Source: Microbacterium azadirachtae (GTDB lineage Bacteria > Actinomycetota > Actinomycetes > Actinomycetales > Microbacteriaceae). From it: a stretch of 64,000 bases of DNA. Below are positions 29,033-37,946 of this stretch, one piece after another. The translations under genes and the position numbers were made by a program. The stretch spans positions 1 through 64,000 of the forward strand of contig NZ_JYIX01000033.1 of assembly GCF_000956505.1 (NCBI RefSeq), in the 5' to 3' direction. The notes under the pieces are model-generated. The model was not told where the DNA came from. It ran no database searches and was given only the letters and a program-made list of their open reading frames with translations. Numbering within the stretch: the stretch's first letter is position 1; each line of letters starts with the position of its first letter.

Positions 29033-30565
29033 ATGAGATCGAGTCCGGCGGAGGTTCTGCGGCAGGTGGATGACCTGCTGGCGGGGTTGTGCGCGTCGGT
29101 GGAGATGGGTGCGGGGTTCGACGGGGTGGACGCGGCGGGGTTGGTGTCGGCGTTGGTGGTGGCCGGGTCTGTGCGGCGGCGGGTGGATGCGGTGCTGACG
29201 GGGTTGGTGGGGCAGGTCGCGGATCGGGATCGGCGGGTCGTGGAGGAGCGGGTGTCGGCGGTGGCGGGGTGCCGGGATGTGACGGAGTTGTTGCGGCGGG
29301 CGCTGCGGACGGATGTTCCGACGGCGCGGGGGTTCGTGCGCGCGGCCGGTTTCACGCACCGGGAGGTGTTCCTGTCCAGTGGCGGGTTGGGTCCGGCGGT
29401 GTTCCCGGCGATGGCGGAGGTGTTGCGGGACGGGGTGGTGTCGGTGGCGGGGTTGCTTTCGGCGATCGGTCCGGTGGAGCGGGCGGGGAACCGGATCAGC
29501 GCCGAGGAGCGGGAGGTCGTGGACGGGTTGCTCGCCGCGACCGCGCGGGGGGAGGATCTGCCGGATGAGCAGGGACGTCCCGGGCCCTGTCCGTCGACGG
29601 ATGAGTTGGCGGACTTCTCGCGGGTGCTGATGCTGCGGTTGGATCCGGACGGGGCGAAGCCGGAGGATCAGGCGGGGGAGCGGAACAGGGGCGTTACGTT
29701 CGGGTCGCTCCGCGACGGAGTCGTCCCGATCCGTGGTGGGTTGCTGCCCGAGGTCGCCGCGCAGTTGCAGCGCCTGAACGATGCGCTCAACAATCCGGCG
29801 GCGACCGGATCGCCGTCGCTGGCGGCACCATCGTCGGGATCGGGGCATGGGCCGGTCGGCTTCCGTGCCGACGACACCGTGCCAGACGGGCCTGGTGACG
29901 GTGTGGATGCGGGTCCCGACACAGTAGACGGGCTGCCCGTTCCGGACGAGGCCCGCACTCCCGCGCAGCGGAACCACGACAACCTCGCGATGATCCTGCA
30001 CGCGGCCGCCGCGTCCGCAGGCATGCCCCAGCTCGGTGGCGCCGCACCGACCCTGGTCGTCTCCGTCACCGCGGAGGACTACGTCAATGGGACCGGGCGG
30101 GCACGCCTGGAGGGCACCGGCTGGGACGTCCCGGTCTCGGTCGCCCGGCACACGGCGTGTGCGGGTGGGATCCAGCGGGTGCTGTTCGACGAGCGGGGGC
30201 AGATCGTCTCGATCGGCACGACCGCGCGCATCTTCACCGCGGTGCAGCGCCGTGCGATCGTCCTCCGCGACCGGGAGTGCGTGATCCCCGGCTGCCACGT
30301 GCCCGCGACCTGGTGCGAGATCCACCACGTCCAGGAACACGCCACCGGGGGTCCCACGCACACGAGCAACGGTGTCGCGCTGTGCTGGCATCATCACCGC
30401 ACCCTGGAGACTTCGGGCTGGCAGGTCCGCATGCGCCACGGGGTCCCTGAGATCCGAGGCCCGCACTGGTGGGACCCCTACCGTGGCTGGCACCGGCCCC
30501 GCACCCGCCACGGCACGCCCCGAAACATCCGCACCCCCACCCACGCCCTCGCACCACCCGGATGA
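29033..30565 (+). CDS. DUF222 / HNH endonuclease domain protein
   Basis: A 510-aa protein of the abundant actinobacterial DUF222 (13E12-repeat) family. The N-terminal 240 residues are the helical DUF222 domain. A Ser/Pro/Gly-rich linker follows, then a C-terminal HNH nuclease with zinc-binding cysteines and the catalytic cluster (RECVIPGCHVPATWCEIHHV, then GGPTHTSNGVALCWHHH). Such genes are often dispersed in many copies and may be mobile. Base use is odd: the first half of the coding strand is strongly G/T-rich, the second half C-rich. A TTG four codons upstream is an alternative start. Confidence 0.85.
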   Translation: MRSSPAEVLRQVDDLLAGLCASVEMGAGFDGVDAAGLVSALVVAGSVRRRVDAVLTGLVGQVADRDRRVVEERVSAVAGCRDVTELLRRALRTDVPTARGFVRAAGFTHREVFLSSGGLGPAVFPAMAEVLRDGVVSVAGLLSAIGPVERAGNRISAEEREVVDGLLAATARGEDLPDEQGRPGPCPSTDELADFSRVLMLRLDPDGAKPEDQAGERNRGVTFGSLRDGVVPIRGGLLPEVAAQLQRLNDALNNPAATGSPSLAAPSSGSGHGPVGFRADDTVPDGPGDGVDAGPDTVDGLPVPDEARTPAQRNHDNLAMILHAAAASAGMPQLGGAAPTLVVSVTAEDYVNGTGRARLEGTGWDVPVSVARHTACAGGIQRVLFDERGQIVSIGTTARIFTAVQRRAIVLRDRECVIPGCHVPATWCEIHHVQEHATGGPTHTSNGVALCWHHHRTLETSGWQVRMRHGVPEIRGPHWWDPYRGWHRPRTRHGTPRNIRTPTHALAPPG

Positions 30566-31602
30566 CGACCAGCGCGGAAGGCCGATTCTCACGTCCCAGG
30601 CGCGAGGATGGGAGCGTGGAGACGCAGGCGGAGTATCGACGCTCGAGCAGGGCGATCGGCTGGCAGGTCGCGGCGGTGTGCGCCGCGCTGGTGCTGCTGG
30701 GTGCAGGCCTCGCCCTCGCGTACATGTTCTGGCAGACCCGTCCGGCCGAGGTGAACGGCCCGCCGGAGCCGGGTTCCGTGCGCGTGTTCCTGGATCCGGC
30801 GGATCTGGTGCTCGGCGGGGTCGTGGTCGGACTCGGGGCGATCGTGTGCGCCGGCGCCGCCGCGTGGCTCATCGCCCGGCGGGCGGTGCGTCCCCTCGAA
30901 GAGGCCGCACGGATCCAGCAGCGCTTCGTCGCCGATGCGAGTCACGAGCTGCGCACGCCCCTCGCTGTGCTCAACGCGCGCCTGCAGCAGCTCGCGCTGC
31001 TCACTCCCGCGGACGACCCGCGGCGCGAGGTCGTCGGCGCGCTGCGCGAGGACGCCGGGATCATGTCCGGGATCGTCGACGACATGCTCGCCGCGGCGAC
31101 CGGCGCGGCGCCGCAGCGCGGACGGTGCGCGCTCGCCGAGGTCATGACCGCGGCGGCCGCGGACATGACGTTGCTCGCGGAGGGCCGCGGGGTGCGGATC
31201 GCCACGTCGCCTGTGCCTCGGGAGGTCGCGCTCCCCGCCGCCGACCTGCGACGCTGCCTGGTCGCGCTGATCGACAACGCCATCGACCATGCGCCGGCCG
31301 GAAGCACCGTGTCCGTCACGGCCGTCGCCGAGCGCGCCGTCGCCCGCATCGCCGTCGCCGACAGCGGATCCGGGATCACCGGGATCGATCCGGCCAGGGT
31401 GTTCGACCGCTTCGCGCACGGAGTGCCCGCAGGAGGCATCCCTGGAGCGGGCGGATCCCGCACCCGGTTCGGCATCGGCCTCGCCCTCGTCGCCGAGCTC
31501 ACCGAGCGCCACGGCGGCGCGGTGCGCGTGGCGCGGACCGGCCCCGCGGGCACGGTGTTCGAGCTCGTGATCCCGTTCGCCGATGAGGGAGCGGATCGAT
31601 GA
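30562..31602 (+). CDS. two-component sensor histidine kinase
   Basis: A 346-aa kinase from the ATG that overlaps the previous stop (ATGA). A GTG at 30616 with a purine-rich upstream sequence is a plausible shorter start. Two transmembrane helices (QVAAVCAALVLLGAGLALAY and VLGGVVVGLGAIVCAGAAAW) flank a short extracellular loop. HisKA has the H-box DASHELRTPLAVLNARLQQL. The HATPase has ALIDNAIDH and TRFGIGLALVAELTERHGG. There is no HAMP domain that I can see. Its cognate regulator overlaps by four bases downstream. The signal is unknown. Confidence 0.88.
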   Translation: MTTSAEGRFSRPRREDGSVETQAEYRRSSRAIGWQVAAVCAALVLLGAGLALAYMFWQTRPAEVNGPPEPGSVRVFLDPADLVLGGVVVGLGAIVCAGAAAWLIARRAVRPLEEAARIQQRFVADASHELRTPLAVLNARLQQLALLTPADDPRREVVGALREDAGIMSGIVDDMLAAATGAAPQRGRCALAEVMTAAAADMTLLAEGRGVRIATSPVPREVALPAADLRRCLVALIDNAIDHAPAGSTVSVTAVAERAVARIAVADSGSGITGIDPARVFDRFAHGVPAGGIPGAGGSRTRFGIGLALVAELTERHGGAVRVARTGPAGTVFELVIPFADEGADR

Positions 31603-32258
31603 GCGGCCGGCTGCTGATCGTCGAGGACGACCCCCGCCTTGGCCCGATCATGCGCGACGTGCTGTCGACCGGATGGTCGGTGCGGCTGTGCGAGTCGGCG
31701 GAGCAGGGTCTGGAGGCCGTGCTGGCGCACGGCTTCGACGCGATCGTCGTGGACCGGCGGCTGCCCGGCATGAGCGGCGAGGAGCTGGTGCGCGAGCTGC
31801 GCCGGCGCCGGGTGGGCACTCCGATCCTCATGCTCACGGCGCTCGGCGAACTGCGCGACCGGGTCGAGGGGCTCGACGCCGGCGCCAACGACTATCTGGT
31901 GAAGCCGTTCGAGTTCGAAGAGCTGAGCGCCCGCCTGCGCGCCCTCACGCGCGACTACGCGGTGCCCGTCGCGGGCATCGTGATCGGCAGCTGGACGTTC
32001 CACCCCGACGACCACAGCATCGATTCGCCGTACGCCGGCCGGATCCTGCTCACCGAGGCCGAATCGGCGTTCCTGGCCGTGCTCGCCGCCGAGCCGGAGC
32101 GCACCTTCTCCCGCGAGTACCTGCTCGAGGCGGTGTTCGCGCGCGGGGAGAGCCCGATCACGGTCGAGACCTACGTGCACTACCTCCGCCGCAAGACGGA
32201 TCGGGACCTCATCCAGACGGTCCGCGGATCCGGCTATCGGCTGGGCACTCCGGCCTGA
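31599..32258 (+). CDS. two-component response regulator, OmpR family
   Basis: A 219-aa regulator. The receiver has VEDDPR, phosphoacceptor Asp52 in IVVDRRLPGMSG, T in LMLTALG and Lys in YLVKPFEFEEL. The winged helix has LLTEAESAFLAVLAAEP, TVETYVHYLRRKTD and TVRGSGYRLG. It pairs with the kinase just upstream. Its 3' end overlaps that of the convergent DedA gene by 25 bp. DedA and the DUF347 membrane protein beyond it are candidates for its regulon by proximity only. Confidence 0.9.
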   Translation: MSGRLLIVEDDPRLGPIMRDVLSTGWSVRLCESAEQGLEAVLAHGFDAIVVDRRLPGMSGEELVRELRRRRVGTPILMLTALGELRDRVEGLDAGANDYLVKPFEFEELSARLRALTRDYAVPVAGIVIGSWTFHPDDHSIDSPYAGRILLTEAESAFLAVLAAEPERTFSREYLLEAVFARGESPITVETYVHYLRRKTDRDLIQTVRGSGYRLGTPA

Positions 32259-32953
32259 TCCGGATCCGCCGCCGTCTGCGCGCGGTCCGGATCCGACGCG
32301 AGCGCCGCGTCCTCGCGCTGACGGCGGGCGCGGATCATTCCGCGCACCCCGCCGATCGCTACGGGGGCCACGGAGACGACGATGATCGCGATCATGAGCA
32401 GGTCGATGTTGTCGACGATGCCGGGGATCCCGCCGAGCAGCAGTCCGATCGCCGTCATCCCGCACACCCACGCCACCGCGCCGATCGCGTTCCAGGGCAG
32501 GAACCGGCGATACGGCAGGCGCGCGGTTCCGGCGACGAGCGGCACGTAGGTCCGCACGATCGGGACGAACCGGCCGAGCACGAGGGACAGCGTGCCGTAG
32601 CGCTCGAAGAAGCGCTCGGTCTCCACCAGACGGGAAGTGCGCAGCACGCGGGCGTCGTCGCGGAACAGCCGTCGGCCGTAGCGTTTGCCGAGGACGTACC
32701 CGACCTGGTCGCCGAGCACGGCCGCCGGGACGCCGACCAGGATCACCTGCCACGGCTGGATTCCGAGGGGGCCCGCCAGGATCGCCGCCGTGACGAGCAG
32801 GGAGTCGCCGGGGAGGAACGGGAACAGCACCCCGGATTCGATGAAGATCAGCAGCGCGACCCCCGCGAGGACCCACGGGCCGAAGGCGTGCAGCATCGAG
32901 GAGGCATCGGGGAGGAGGTCTGCCGGGGCCAGGACGGAGGCGAGAAGGTGCAC
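32234..32953 (-). CDS. DedA family membrane protein
   Basis: A 239-aa SNARE-associated/DedA protein, a family now linked to flipping of polyprenyl and glycerophospholipids and to membrane homeostasis. Signatures are FIESGVLFPFLPGDSLLVTA, GDQVGYVLGKRYG, and RFVPIVRTYVPLVAGTARLPYRRF with its conserved Arg, followed by a C-terminal hydrophobic segment. The GTG start has GGAGG at a good distance. It lies 16 bp after the DUF347 gene on the same strand and is probably co-transcribed. Confidence 0.92.
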   Translation of the reverse strand: MHLLASVLAPADLLPDASSMLHAFGPWVLAGVALLIFIESGVLFPFLPGDSLLVTAAILAGPLGIQPWQVILVGVPAAVLGDQVGYVLGKRYGRRLFRDDARVLRTSRLVETERFFERYGTLSLVLGRFVPIVRTYVPLVAGTARLPYRRFLPWNAIGAVAWVCGMTAIGLLLGGIPGIVDNIDLLMIAIIVVSVAPVAIGGVRGMIRARRQREDAALASDPDRAQTAADPDQAGVPSR

Positions 32954-32969
32954 GGTGTCGTCCTCCGGC

Positions 32970-34268
32970 TCAGGCGCCGAGATCCTTCAGCAGCACGGCG
33001 AGCTCGGTCTCCTGGGCGGCGGGGGCGGCCGCCTTCACACCGGGGTGGTCGATCGCATACGCCTGCAGCACGGCATCCATCTCGTGGTCGAGGAAGGTCC
33101 ACGCCGTGGAATCGGCGGCCTGCAGCGTGCTCTGGTCGGCGTCCCAGGCGTCGCGCATCTTCTGCACGGTCGCGTGGGATCCGGTCGTGTCGCCGCTCTT
33201 GTCCTGCTGCACGGCGGTCTGCGCGAGGGTGACGTACTTCGCGACGGCGTCCTTCGGCAGGTGCGCGGTGACCTGCTGCGGGGTGAGCTGCGCGACCGGT
33301 CCGTTGGACGCGCCGTCGTCCTGTGCGGCCGCGGTCTGGTGCGGCAGGAGGGCGGCGACGGTCAGGATCGTCGCCGTCACGACGCCGAGGACGATGAACC
33401 CGATGAGACCTGCCCGCTCGCGGCCGGGGCTCGTGATGACCCTGGACGCATGCGTGGCGTCGTAGGTCTCCACGACGTCGCGGCGGCTGATGGCGAGATA
33501 GATCACCGTGGCCAGGATCAGGCCGAGGAAGATCATGCTGGTCGCGAAGGTGCCGAGACCCAGGCCGGCGGGGTCGCCCGGATTCGCGGGCTGTGCCGGG
33601 GATCCGAGGAAGTCGCCGATGTTGGCGCCGAGCGGCCGGGTGAGGATGTAGGCCAGCCAGAACGAGAGCACCGGATTCGCACCGCCGCGCCACAGGGCGG
33701 TGATCGCGAGGATCAGTCCGAGCGGCAGCAGCACGGCGACGCCGGGGCTCCAGCCGGTCAGCTCCAGCGTCAAGTCCCCGGTCGCGGTGCCGAGGGCGAA
33801 CGTGACGAGCACGGTGAGCCAGTAGAAGCCCTCGCGCGGGCGGCTGTCGATCGCGTGGATCGACAGCGTACGCTCGCGCGCCCACCAGATCCAGAACACC
33901 ACCGCGAGCAGCCCGGCGAACACCGCCGACGAGATCCACAGCGGCACATTGAGCTGGTCGGTGAGGATGTCCGTGTAGAGCGTGCCGGTGATCGACACGA
34001 CCACGACGGTCAGCCAGTACGGGAACGGCGAGTAGCGCCGGAGGCTCACCTGCACGGCCAGCACGACGGCGAGCACCCCGGTGAAGATCCAGGCCGTGTT
34101 CGTGAGCCCGACGCCGAGCGTGAGGTTGATCCAGTCCGCGAAGCTCTCGCCGACCGTGGTGCAGAGGATCTTGATGATCCAGAACCAGATCGTGACCTCG
34201 GGGACCTTGTTCAGCAGCCGGCCCGCGGTCGCCGCGCGGGCCGCGGTCGCCGTACTCGTCGTCGTCAT
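32970..34268 (-). CDS. DUF347 / COG4705-type multi-pass membrane protein with extracytoplasmic tail
   Basis: A 432-aa protein. The first 320 residues contain four DUF347-type repeats, each a helix pair with a T/G-x-G-E/D-x-x-x-D signature (KILCTTVGESFADWINLTLG, GTLYTDILTD, ALGTATGDLTL, RPLGANIGDFLG). After a last helix (VLGVVTATILTVAALLP) comes an unusual 110-residue soluble tail with WDADQSTLQAADSTAWTFLD and a helical C-terminus, probably outside the membrane. The transport role is unknown; some relatives are linked to metal export, but nothing here confirms it. TAGCGT six bases before the ATG suggests a leaderless mRNA. Confidence 0.78.
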   Translation of the reverse strand: MTTTSTATAARAATAGRLLNKVPEVTIWFWIIKILCTTVGESFADWINLTLGVGLTNTAWIFTGVLAVVLAVQVSLRRYSPFPYWLTVVVVSITGTLYTDILTDQLNVPLWISSAVFAGLLAVVFWIWWARERTLSIHAIDSRPREGFYWLTVLVTFALGTATGDLTLELTGWSPGVAVLLPLGLILAITALWRGGANPVLSFWLAYILTRPLGANIGDFLGSPAQPANPGDPAGLGLGTFATSMIFLGLILATVIYLAISRRDVVETYDATHASRVITSPGRERAGLIGFIVLGVVTATILTVAALLPHQTAAAQDDGASNGPVAQLTPQQVTAHLPKDAVAKYVTLAQTAVQQDKSGDTTGSHATVQKMRDAWDADQSTLQAADSTAWTFLDHEMDAVLQAYAIDHPGVKAAAPAAQETELAVLLKDLGA

Positions 34269-34274
34269 GCTTCG

Positions 34275-34280
34275 ACGCTA
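34275..34280 (-). promoter_or_regulatory. -10 element of leaderless DUF347 gene
   Basis: Minus-strand TAGCGT, six bases (CGAAGC), then the ATG at 34268. Confidence 0.45.
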
Positions 34281-34338
34281 GGTACGCGTCACCAAGGACC
34301 CGCCAAGTATCCCGGTGAAACGGGACGGACGAGTGGGT

Positions 34339-36420
34339 TCAGCCCTTCTCGGGCGGGCCGGCGGGGCGCTGCACCCGGCGGCCGGGCTGGGCGTTCGCGT
34401 CGCCGTAGAGCGGGCGGCCGGCGCGCTGCTGACCGGGCACGGGGCGGGAGCGGCGTCCGTAGATGAGCTCGGAGGAGTCGAGCAGCCACGGCACGAGCGT
34501 GATCGTGACGCCGTGCACCATCATCAGCTGGTTGGCCACGCGGCGCGCGCGGCGGTTGTGCAGGATCGATTCCCACCAGTGCCCGACGATGTACTGCGGC
34601 AGGTACACGGTGACCACCGCGGGGCCGTGCTTCTGCCGGTACTTGCTGATGTAGGCCTCGACCGGCGCCGCGTAGTGGCGGAAGGGCGACTCCACGATCA
34701 CGAGGGGGATCGGGATCCGGTGCTGCTGCCAGTCCTTCTGCAGCTGCACGCCGTCCTCCGGGTTGGCGGCGACGTGCAGGGCGATCGTCTTCTGGTGCTT
34801 GGCGGCGATCGCGTAGTCGATCGCCTTGATCACCGGCTTCTGCAGCCTGTTGACGAGGATGATCGCGACGTCGCCCTCGGATCCGAAGTGGGTCGTGTCG
34901 TCGATCGAGATCTCGTGCTCGACATCGCGGTAGTAGCGCTTCACGCCCATCATGAGCAGCGCGAGGATGGGGATCGCGATGAAGACCATCCATGCGCCGT
35001 GCGTGAACTTGGTGACCGTGACGATCACGAGCACCGCGATCGTCATGGATGCGCCGAGGGAGTTGATCGCCAGGCCCGTGTAGGCCGTGCGGCGCACGGG
35101 TTGCGCCTCCTTCACGCTCAGGGCCTTGGTCCCGGCCAGCAGGCGCCGCCAATGCCGCACCATGCCGACCTGGCCGAGCGAGAACGACACGAAGACGCCG
35201 ATGATGTAGAGCTGGATCAGGTTCGTGAGGTTCGCCTGGAACAGCACCAGCACGCCGATCGCGGCGATGCCGAGCAGGATCATGCCGTTCGAGAACACGA
35301 GGCGGTCGCCGCGGGTGTTCAGCGCCTTGGGCGCGTAGCCGTCGCGCGCGAGCACGGCGCCGAGCAGCGGGAAGCCGTTGAAGGCGGTGTTGGCGGCGAG
35401 GAGCAGCACGCAGGCGGTCGCGGCCTGGATGATGAAGAACGGCAGGGATCCGCCGCCGAACACCGCGGAGGCGATCTGCGCCATGAGCGACTGCTGGGGG
35501 AGCGCGCAGTTGAAGCCGACCAGGTCGCGGCACGGGTTCTCCGCGTAGTGCACCTGGGTGATCAGCCCGAGCGCGGTGAGGCCGGTGAACAGCAGGATCG
35601 CGATCCCGCCCATCATCGCGAGCGTCGCCTGCGCGTTGCGGATCTTCGGGATCCGGAACGCCTGCACGCCGTTCGAGACGGCCTCGACGCCGGTCAGGGC
35701 GGAACAGCCGCTGGAGAACGCGCGCAGCACGAGCAGGATGACCGCCGCGTTCGCGAGCTGGTCGCCGTGCATCGTGTACTGCGCGCTCTCGGCGATCGGG
35801 GCGTCGCCGAGGAAGGTGCGCACCAGGCCCGTGACGATCATGACCGCGACGGATCCGACGAAGACGTACGTCGGGATCGCGAAGAAGGTGGACGCCTCGC
35901 GCACGCCGCGCAGGTTCACGACCACGATGAGGATCACGAAGCCGACCGCGAGCTCGACACGCCAGGGGTCGAGCTGCGGGACCGCGGAGATGATGTTGTC
36001 CACGCCGGAGGCGATCGACACGGACACCGTGAGGATGTAGTCGACGAGGAGGGCAGCAGCCACGACGACGCCGGGGATCTCGCCGAGGTTCTTCGAGGCG
36101 ACCTCGTAATCGCCGCCGCCCGAGGGGTACGCCTGGATGAGCTTGCGGTAGCTCAGCACGATCACGATCAGCAGCAGGACGACGGCCGCGGCGACCCATG
36201 GCGCGAAGGCGAGGAACGCCAGACCGCCGAGCCCGAGGGTCATCAGCATCTCCTGCGGGCCGTAGGCCACGGAGGAAAGTGCGTCGGATGCGAAGATCGG
36301 CAGCGCCATCCGTTTCGGGAGGAGCTGTTCGTTCGCCTTCTCTGTGCTGAGCGGCTCCCCGAGCAGGATGCGTTTGGCTACCTGCGGGGCGTCGGCGCTC
36401 TCACGGCTGTCATTGGCCAC
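34339..36420 (-). CDS. KimA-like APC-family potassium/proton symporter
   Basis: A 693-aa transporter. The twelve-helix APC core closely follows Bacillus KimA as I remember it: LPIFASDALSSVAYGPQE, LSYRKLIQAYPSGGGDYEVA, LLVDYILTVSVSIASGVD, LRAFSSGCSALTGVEAVSNG and VLARDGYAPKALNTRGDRL. A cytoplasmic C-terminal domain of about 200 residues (VAIILVNRLQKPVIKAIDYA) matches the USP-like KimA tail. KimA imports K+ with H+ and is restrained by c-di-AMP; the regulation is inference here. The last 45 residues are a species-specific Pro/Arg-rich extension. Start is a GTG preceded eight bases upstream by TAATTT. With Kdp this gives two K+ importers in 16 kb. Confidence 0.78.
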   Translation of the reverse strand: MANDSRESADAPQVAKRILLGEPLSTEKANEQLLPKRMALPIFASDALSSVAYGPQEMLMTLGLGGLAFLAFAPWVAAAVVLLLIVIVLSYRKLIQAYPSGGGDYEVASKNLGEIPGVVVAAALLVDYILTVSVSIASGVDNIISAVPQLDPWRVELAVGFVILIVVVNLRGVREASTFFAIPTYVFVGSVAVMIVTGLVRTFLGDAPIAESAQYTMHGDQLANAAVILLVLRAFSSGCSALTGVEAVSNGVQAFRIPKIRNAQATLAMMGGIAILLFTGLTALGLITQVHYAENPCRDLVGFNCALPQQSLMAQIASAVFGGGSLPFFIIQAATACVLLLAANTAFNGFPLLGAVLARDGYAPKALNTRGDRLVFSNGMILLGIAAIGVLVLFQANLTNLIQLYIIGVFVSFSLGQVGMVRHWRRLLAGTKALSVKEAQPVRRTAYTGLAINSLGASMTIAVLVIVTVTKFTHGAWMVFIAIPILALLMMGVKRYYRDVEHEISIDDTTHFGSEGDVAIILVNRLQKPVIKAIDYAIAAKHQKTIALHVAANPEDGVQLQKDWQQHRIPIPLVIVESPFRHYAAPVEAYISKYRQKHGPAVVTVYLPQYIVGHWWESILHNRRARRVANQLMMVHGVTITLVPWLLDSSELIYGRRSRPVPGQQRAGRPLYGDANAQPGRRVQRPAGPPEKG

Positions 36421-36618
36421 GAGCGGCTAAATTACGCCTGGAACGGGGCGGATGCAATTTCGCGCGCGGGTTGTTGCATCACTGTTCCATCACTCTTTGC
36501 CGTCGGCGGGCCCCGGGTGTGTCCGGAGCGGGTACATGCGAGGGGTCGGAGAGCGCTCTCTCGGCGACTCGTTGGTCCGCTCAGAACGAACACACAGGAG
36601 ATCCGAACTCCTTTTGCG

Positions 36619-36624
36619 TAGCGT
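36619..36624 (+). promoter_or_regulatory. -10 element of leaderless alarmone synthetase gene
   Basis: TAGCGT, seven bases (CGCAGAC), then the ATG at 36632; no Shine-Dalgarno. Confidence 0.45.
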
Positions 36625-36631
36625 CGCAGAC

Positions 36632-37324
36632 ATGAGCATGGCCCCCCTGGACGACGATGCGCTGAACCAGACCCTGTCCGAGGCGCGCGAGCTGCGCGAC
36701 GAGTTCCAGCGGTTCCTGCACGAGTACGAGTTCGGGATGCGCGAGATCGAGACGAAGATCTCGATCCTGCGCGACGAGTTCACGCACCACCACTCCTACA
36801 ACCCGATCGAGCACGTGAAGAGCCGGGTCAAGACGCCCGACAGCATCGTGGAGAAGGTGGCCCGCCGGGGGATCGAGCCCGACTTCGACACGATCCGCGC
36901 GAACATCACCGACATCGCCGGCGTGCGCGTGACGTGCAGCTTCGTCGCCGACGTGTACCGGCTGTTCGATCTGCTCGCCGCACAGGACGACATCACCGTG
37001 CGCATCGTGAAGGACTACATCGCGACGCCGAAGGCCAACGGCTACCGCAGCCTGCACGCGATCCTCGAGGTGCCGGTGTTCCTCTCCTCGGGTCCGATCA
37101 TGGTTCCCGTCGAGGTGCAGTTCCGCACGATCGCGATGGACTTCTGGGCGAGCCTCGAGCACAAGATCCACTACAAGTTCCAGGGCCAGGTGCCCGCGCA
37201 CCTCGTGGACGACCTCACCGCCGCGGCCGACGCCGCGAGCGAGCTCGACGAGCGCATGGAGCGCCTGCACCACGAGGCGCACGCTCCGCTCGCCGCACTG
37301 CCGCCCGTGCGCGTCGACGTCTGA
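36632..37324 (+). CDS. small alarmone synthetase (RelA/SpoT-domain GTP pyrophosphokinase)
   Basis: A 230-aa protein consisting only of the RelA/SpoT synthetase domain, with no hydrolase, TGS or ACT domain. It transfers pyrophosphate from ATP to GDP/GTP to make (p)ppGpp. Family motifs are VKSRVKTPDSIVEKVARRG, DIAGVRVTCSFVADVY, the G-loop region YIATPKANGYRSLHAI and the catalytic VPVEVQFRTIAMDFWASLEH. Length and layout fit RelP/RelQ-type enzymes. The start lacks a ribosome binding site but fits a leaderless mRNA; an in-frame ATG two codons later is equivalent. Confidence 0.92.
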   Translation: MSMAPLDDDALNQTLSEARELRDEFQRFLHEYEFGMREIETKISILRDEFTHHHSYNPIEHVKSRVKTPDSIVEKVARRGIEPDFDTIRANITDIAGVRVTCSFVADVYRLFDLLAAQDDITVRIVKDYIATPKANGYRSLHAILEVPVFLSSGPIMVPVEVQFRTIAMDFWASLEHKIHYKFQGQVPAHLVDDLTAAADAASELDERMERLHHEAHAPLAALPPVRVDV

Positions 37325-37349
37325 GCGCGGATTGAGCTGGAGGAAGTGT

Positions 37350-37946
37350 CTATGACGCCAACTCCGAGGCTGGATCGGGAAGTTCACGGATGCGATCGAT
37401 GGTGCGCCGAAGACTGTTGCTGAGATCCGACGCCACAATAGGTCGCCAGGTGGAGGAAGCGAATTCGTTGATCCGAGCCACGTATAGCGGACCGGTTGCG
37501 TTGCCGGGCGCGGTCATGTCTCGTTGGACAGCTCGCGATCGCGACCGAACGCACAAATCGAGCACAGTGCGCTTTGCGTGCAGCAAGGATTCGGGGTCCG
37601 AGGGGATGCGGTTCTGCGGCACGCTGAAGAACTCAGAGAACGCTGCGGGATCCGCGAGCAACCATGCCTCCGACATGGAATGAGCGATGCGCAGGCTGAA
37701 GTTCGGGTGCCATTTCGTGATGCCTGCTGTCAGCGAGGCTCGAAGACTCACTGGGCACTGCGCATCCGAATCACGGAAGACGACCCAGGGTTGCTGGGTC
37801 GCCGCCCGGTTGTAGTTCGGGATTCGCGGGTCGAGTCTGGTTTTGCCGCCAGCGACCACGATCTTGTTGACGACGTGCCCAGCCGCCCGTACGACGGCCT
37901 TTGCGACTTCTCGATCCGACTCCCCTTCGACAGCGATGTTGATCAC
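37350..37946 (-). CDS. TOPRIM-like (DUF4276-type) protein, putative nuclease partner of the upstream ATPase
   Basis: A 198-aa protein with TOPRIM landmarks: the glycine-rich start INIAVEGESDREVAK, with the conserved Glu in EGESD, and the acidic DxD in WVVFRDSDAQC. HSMSEAWLLADPAAFSEFF resembles the conserved helix of DUF4276 proteins. TOPRIM domains in OLD-like and PARIS-like systems cut nucleic acids (tRNA or DNA) when an ABC-type ATPase partner is triggered. The gene overlaps the ATPase gene by four bases (ATGA). Function as a defence effector is inference; the fold call rests on the two motifs. Confidence 0.65.
   Translation of the reverse strand: MINIAVEGESDREVAKAVVRAAGHVVNKIVVAGGKTRLDPRIPNYNRAATQQPWVVFRDSDAQCPVSLRASLTAGITKWHPNFSLRIAHSMSEAWLLADPAAFSEFFSVPQNRIPSDPESLLHAKRTVLDLCVRSRSRAVQRDMTAPGNATGPLYVARINEFASSTWRPIVASDLSNSLRRTIDRIRELPDPASELAS

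Noticed and set aside
36421..36600. c-di-AMP (ydaO-type) riboswitch upstream of the KimA-like gene
   Set aside because: I looked for the conserved ydaO core on the minus strand and did not see it; the gene also fits a leaderless start.
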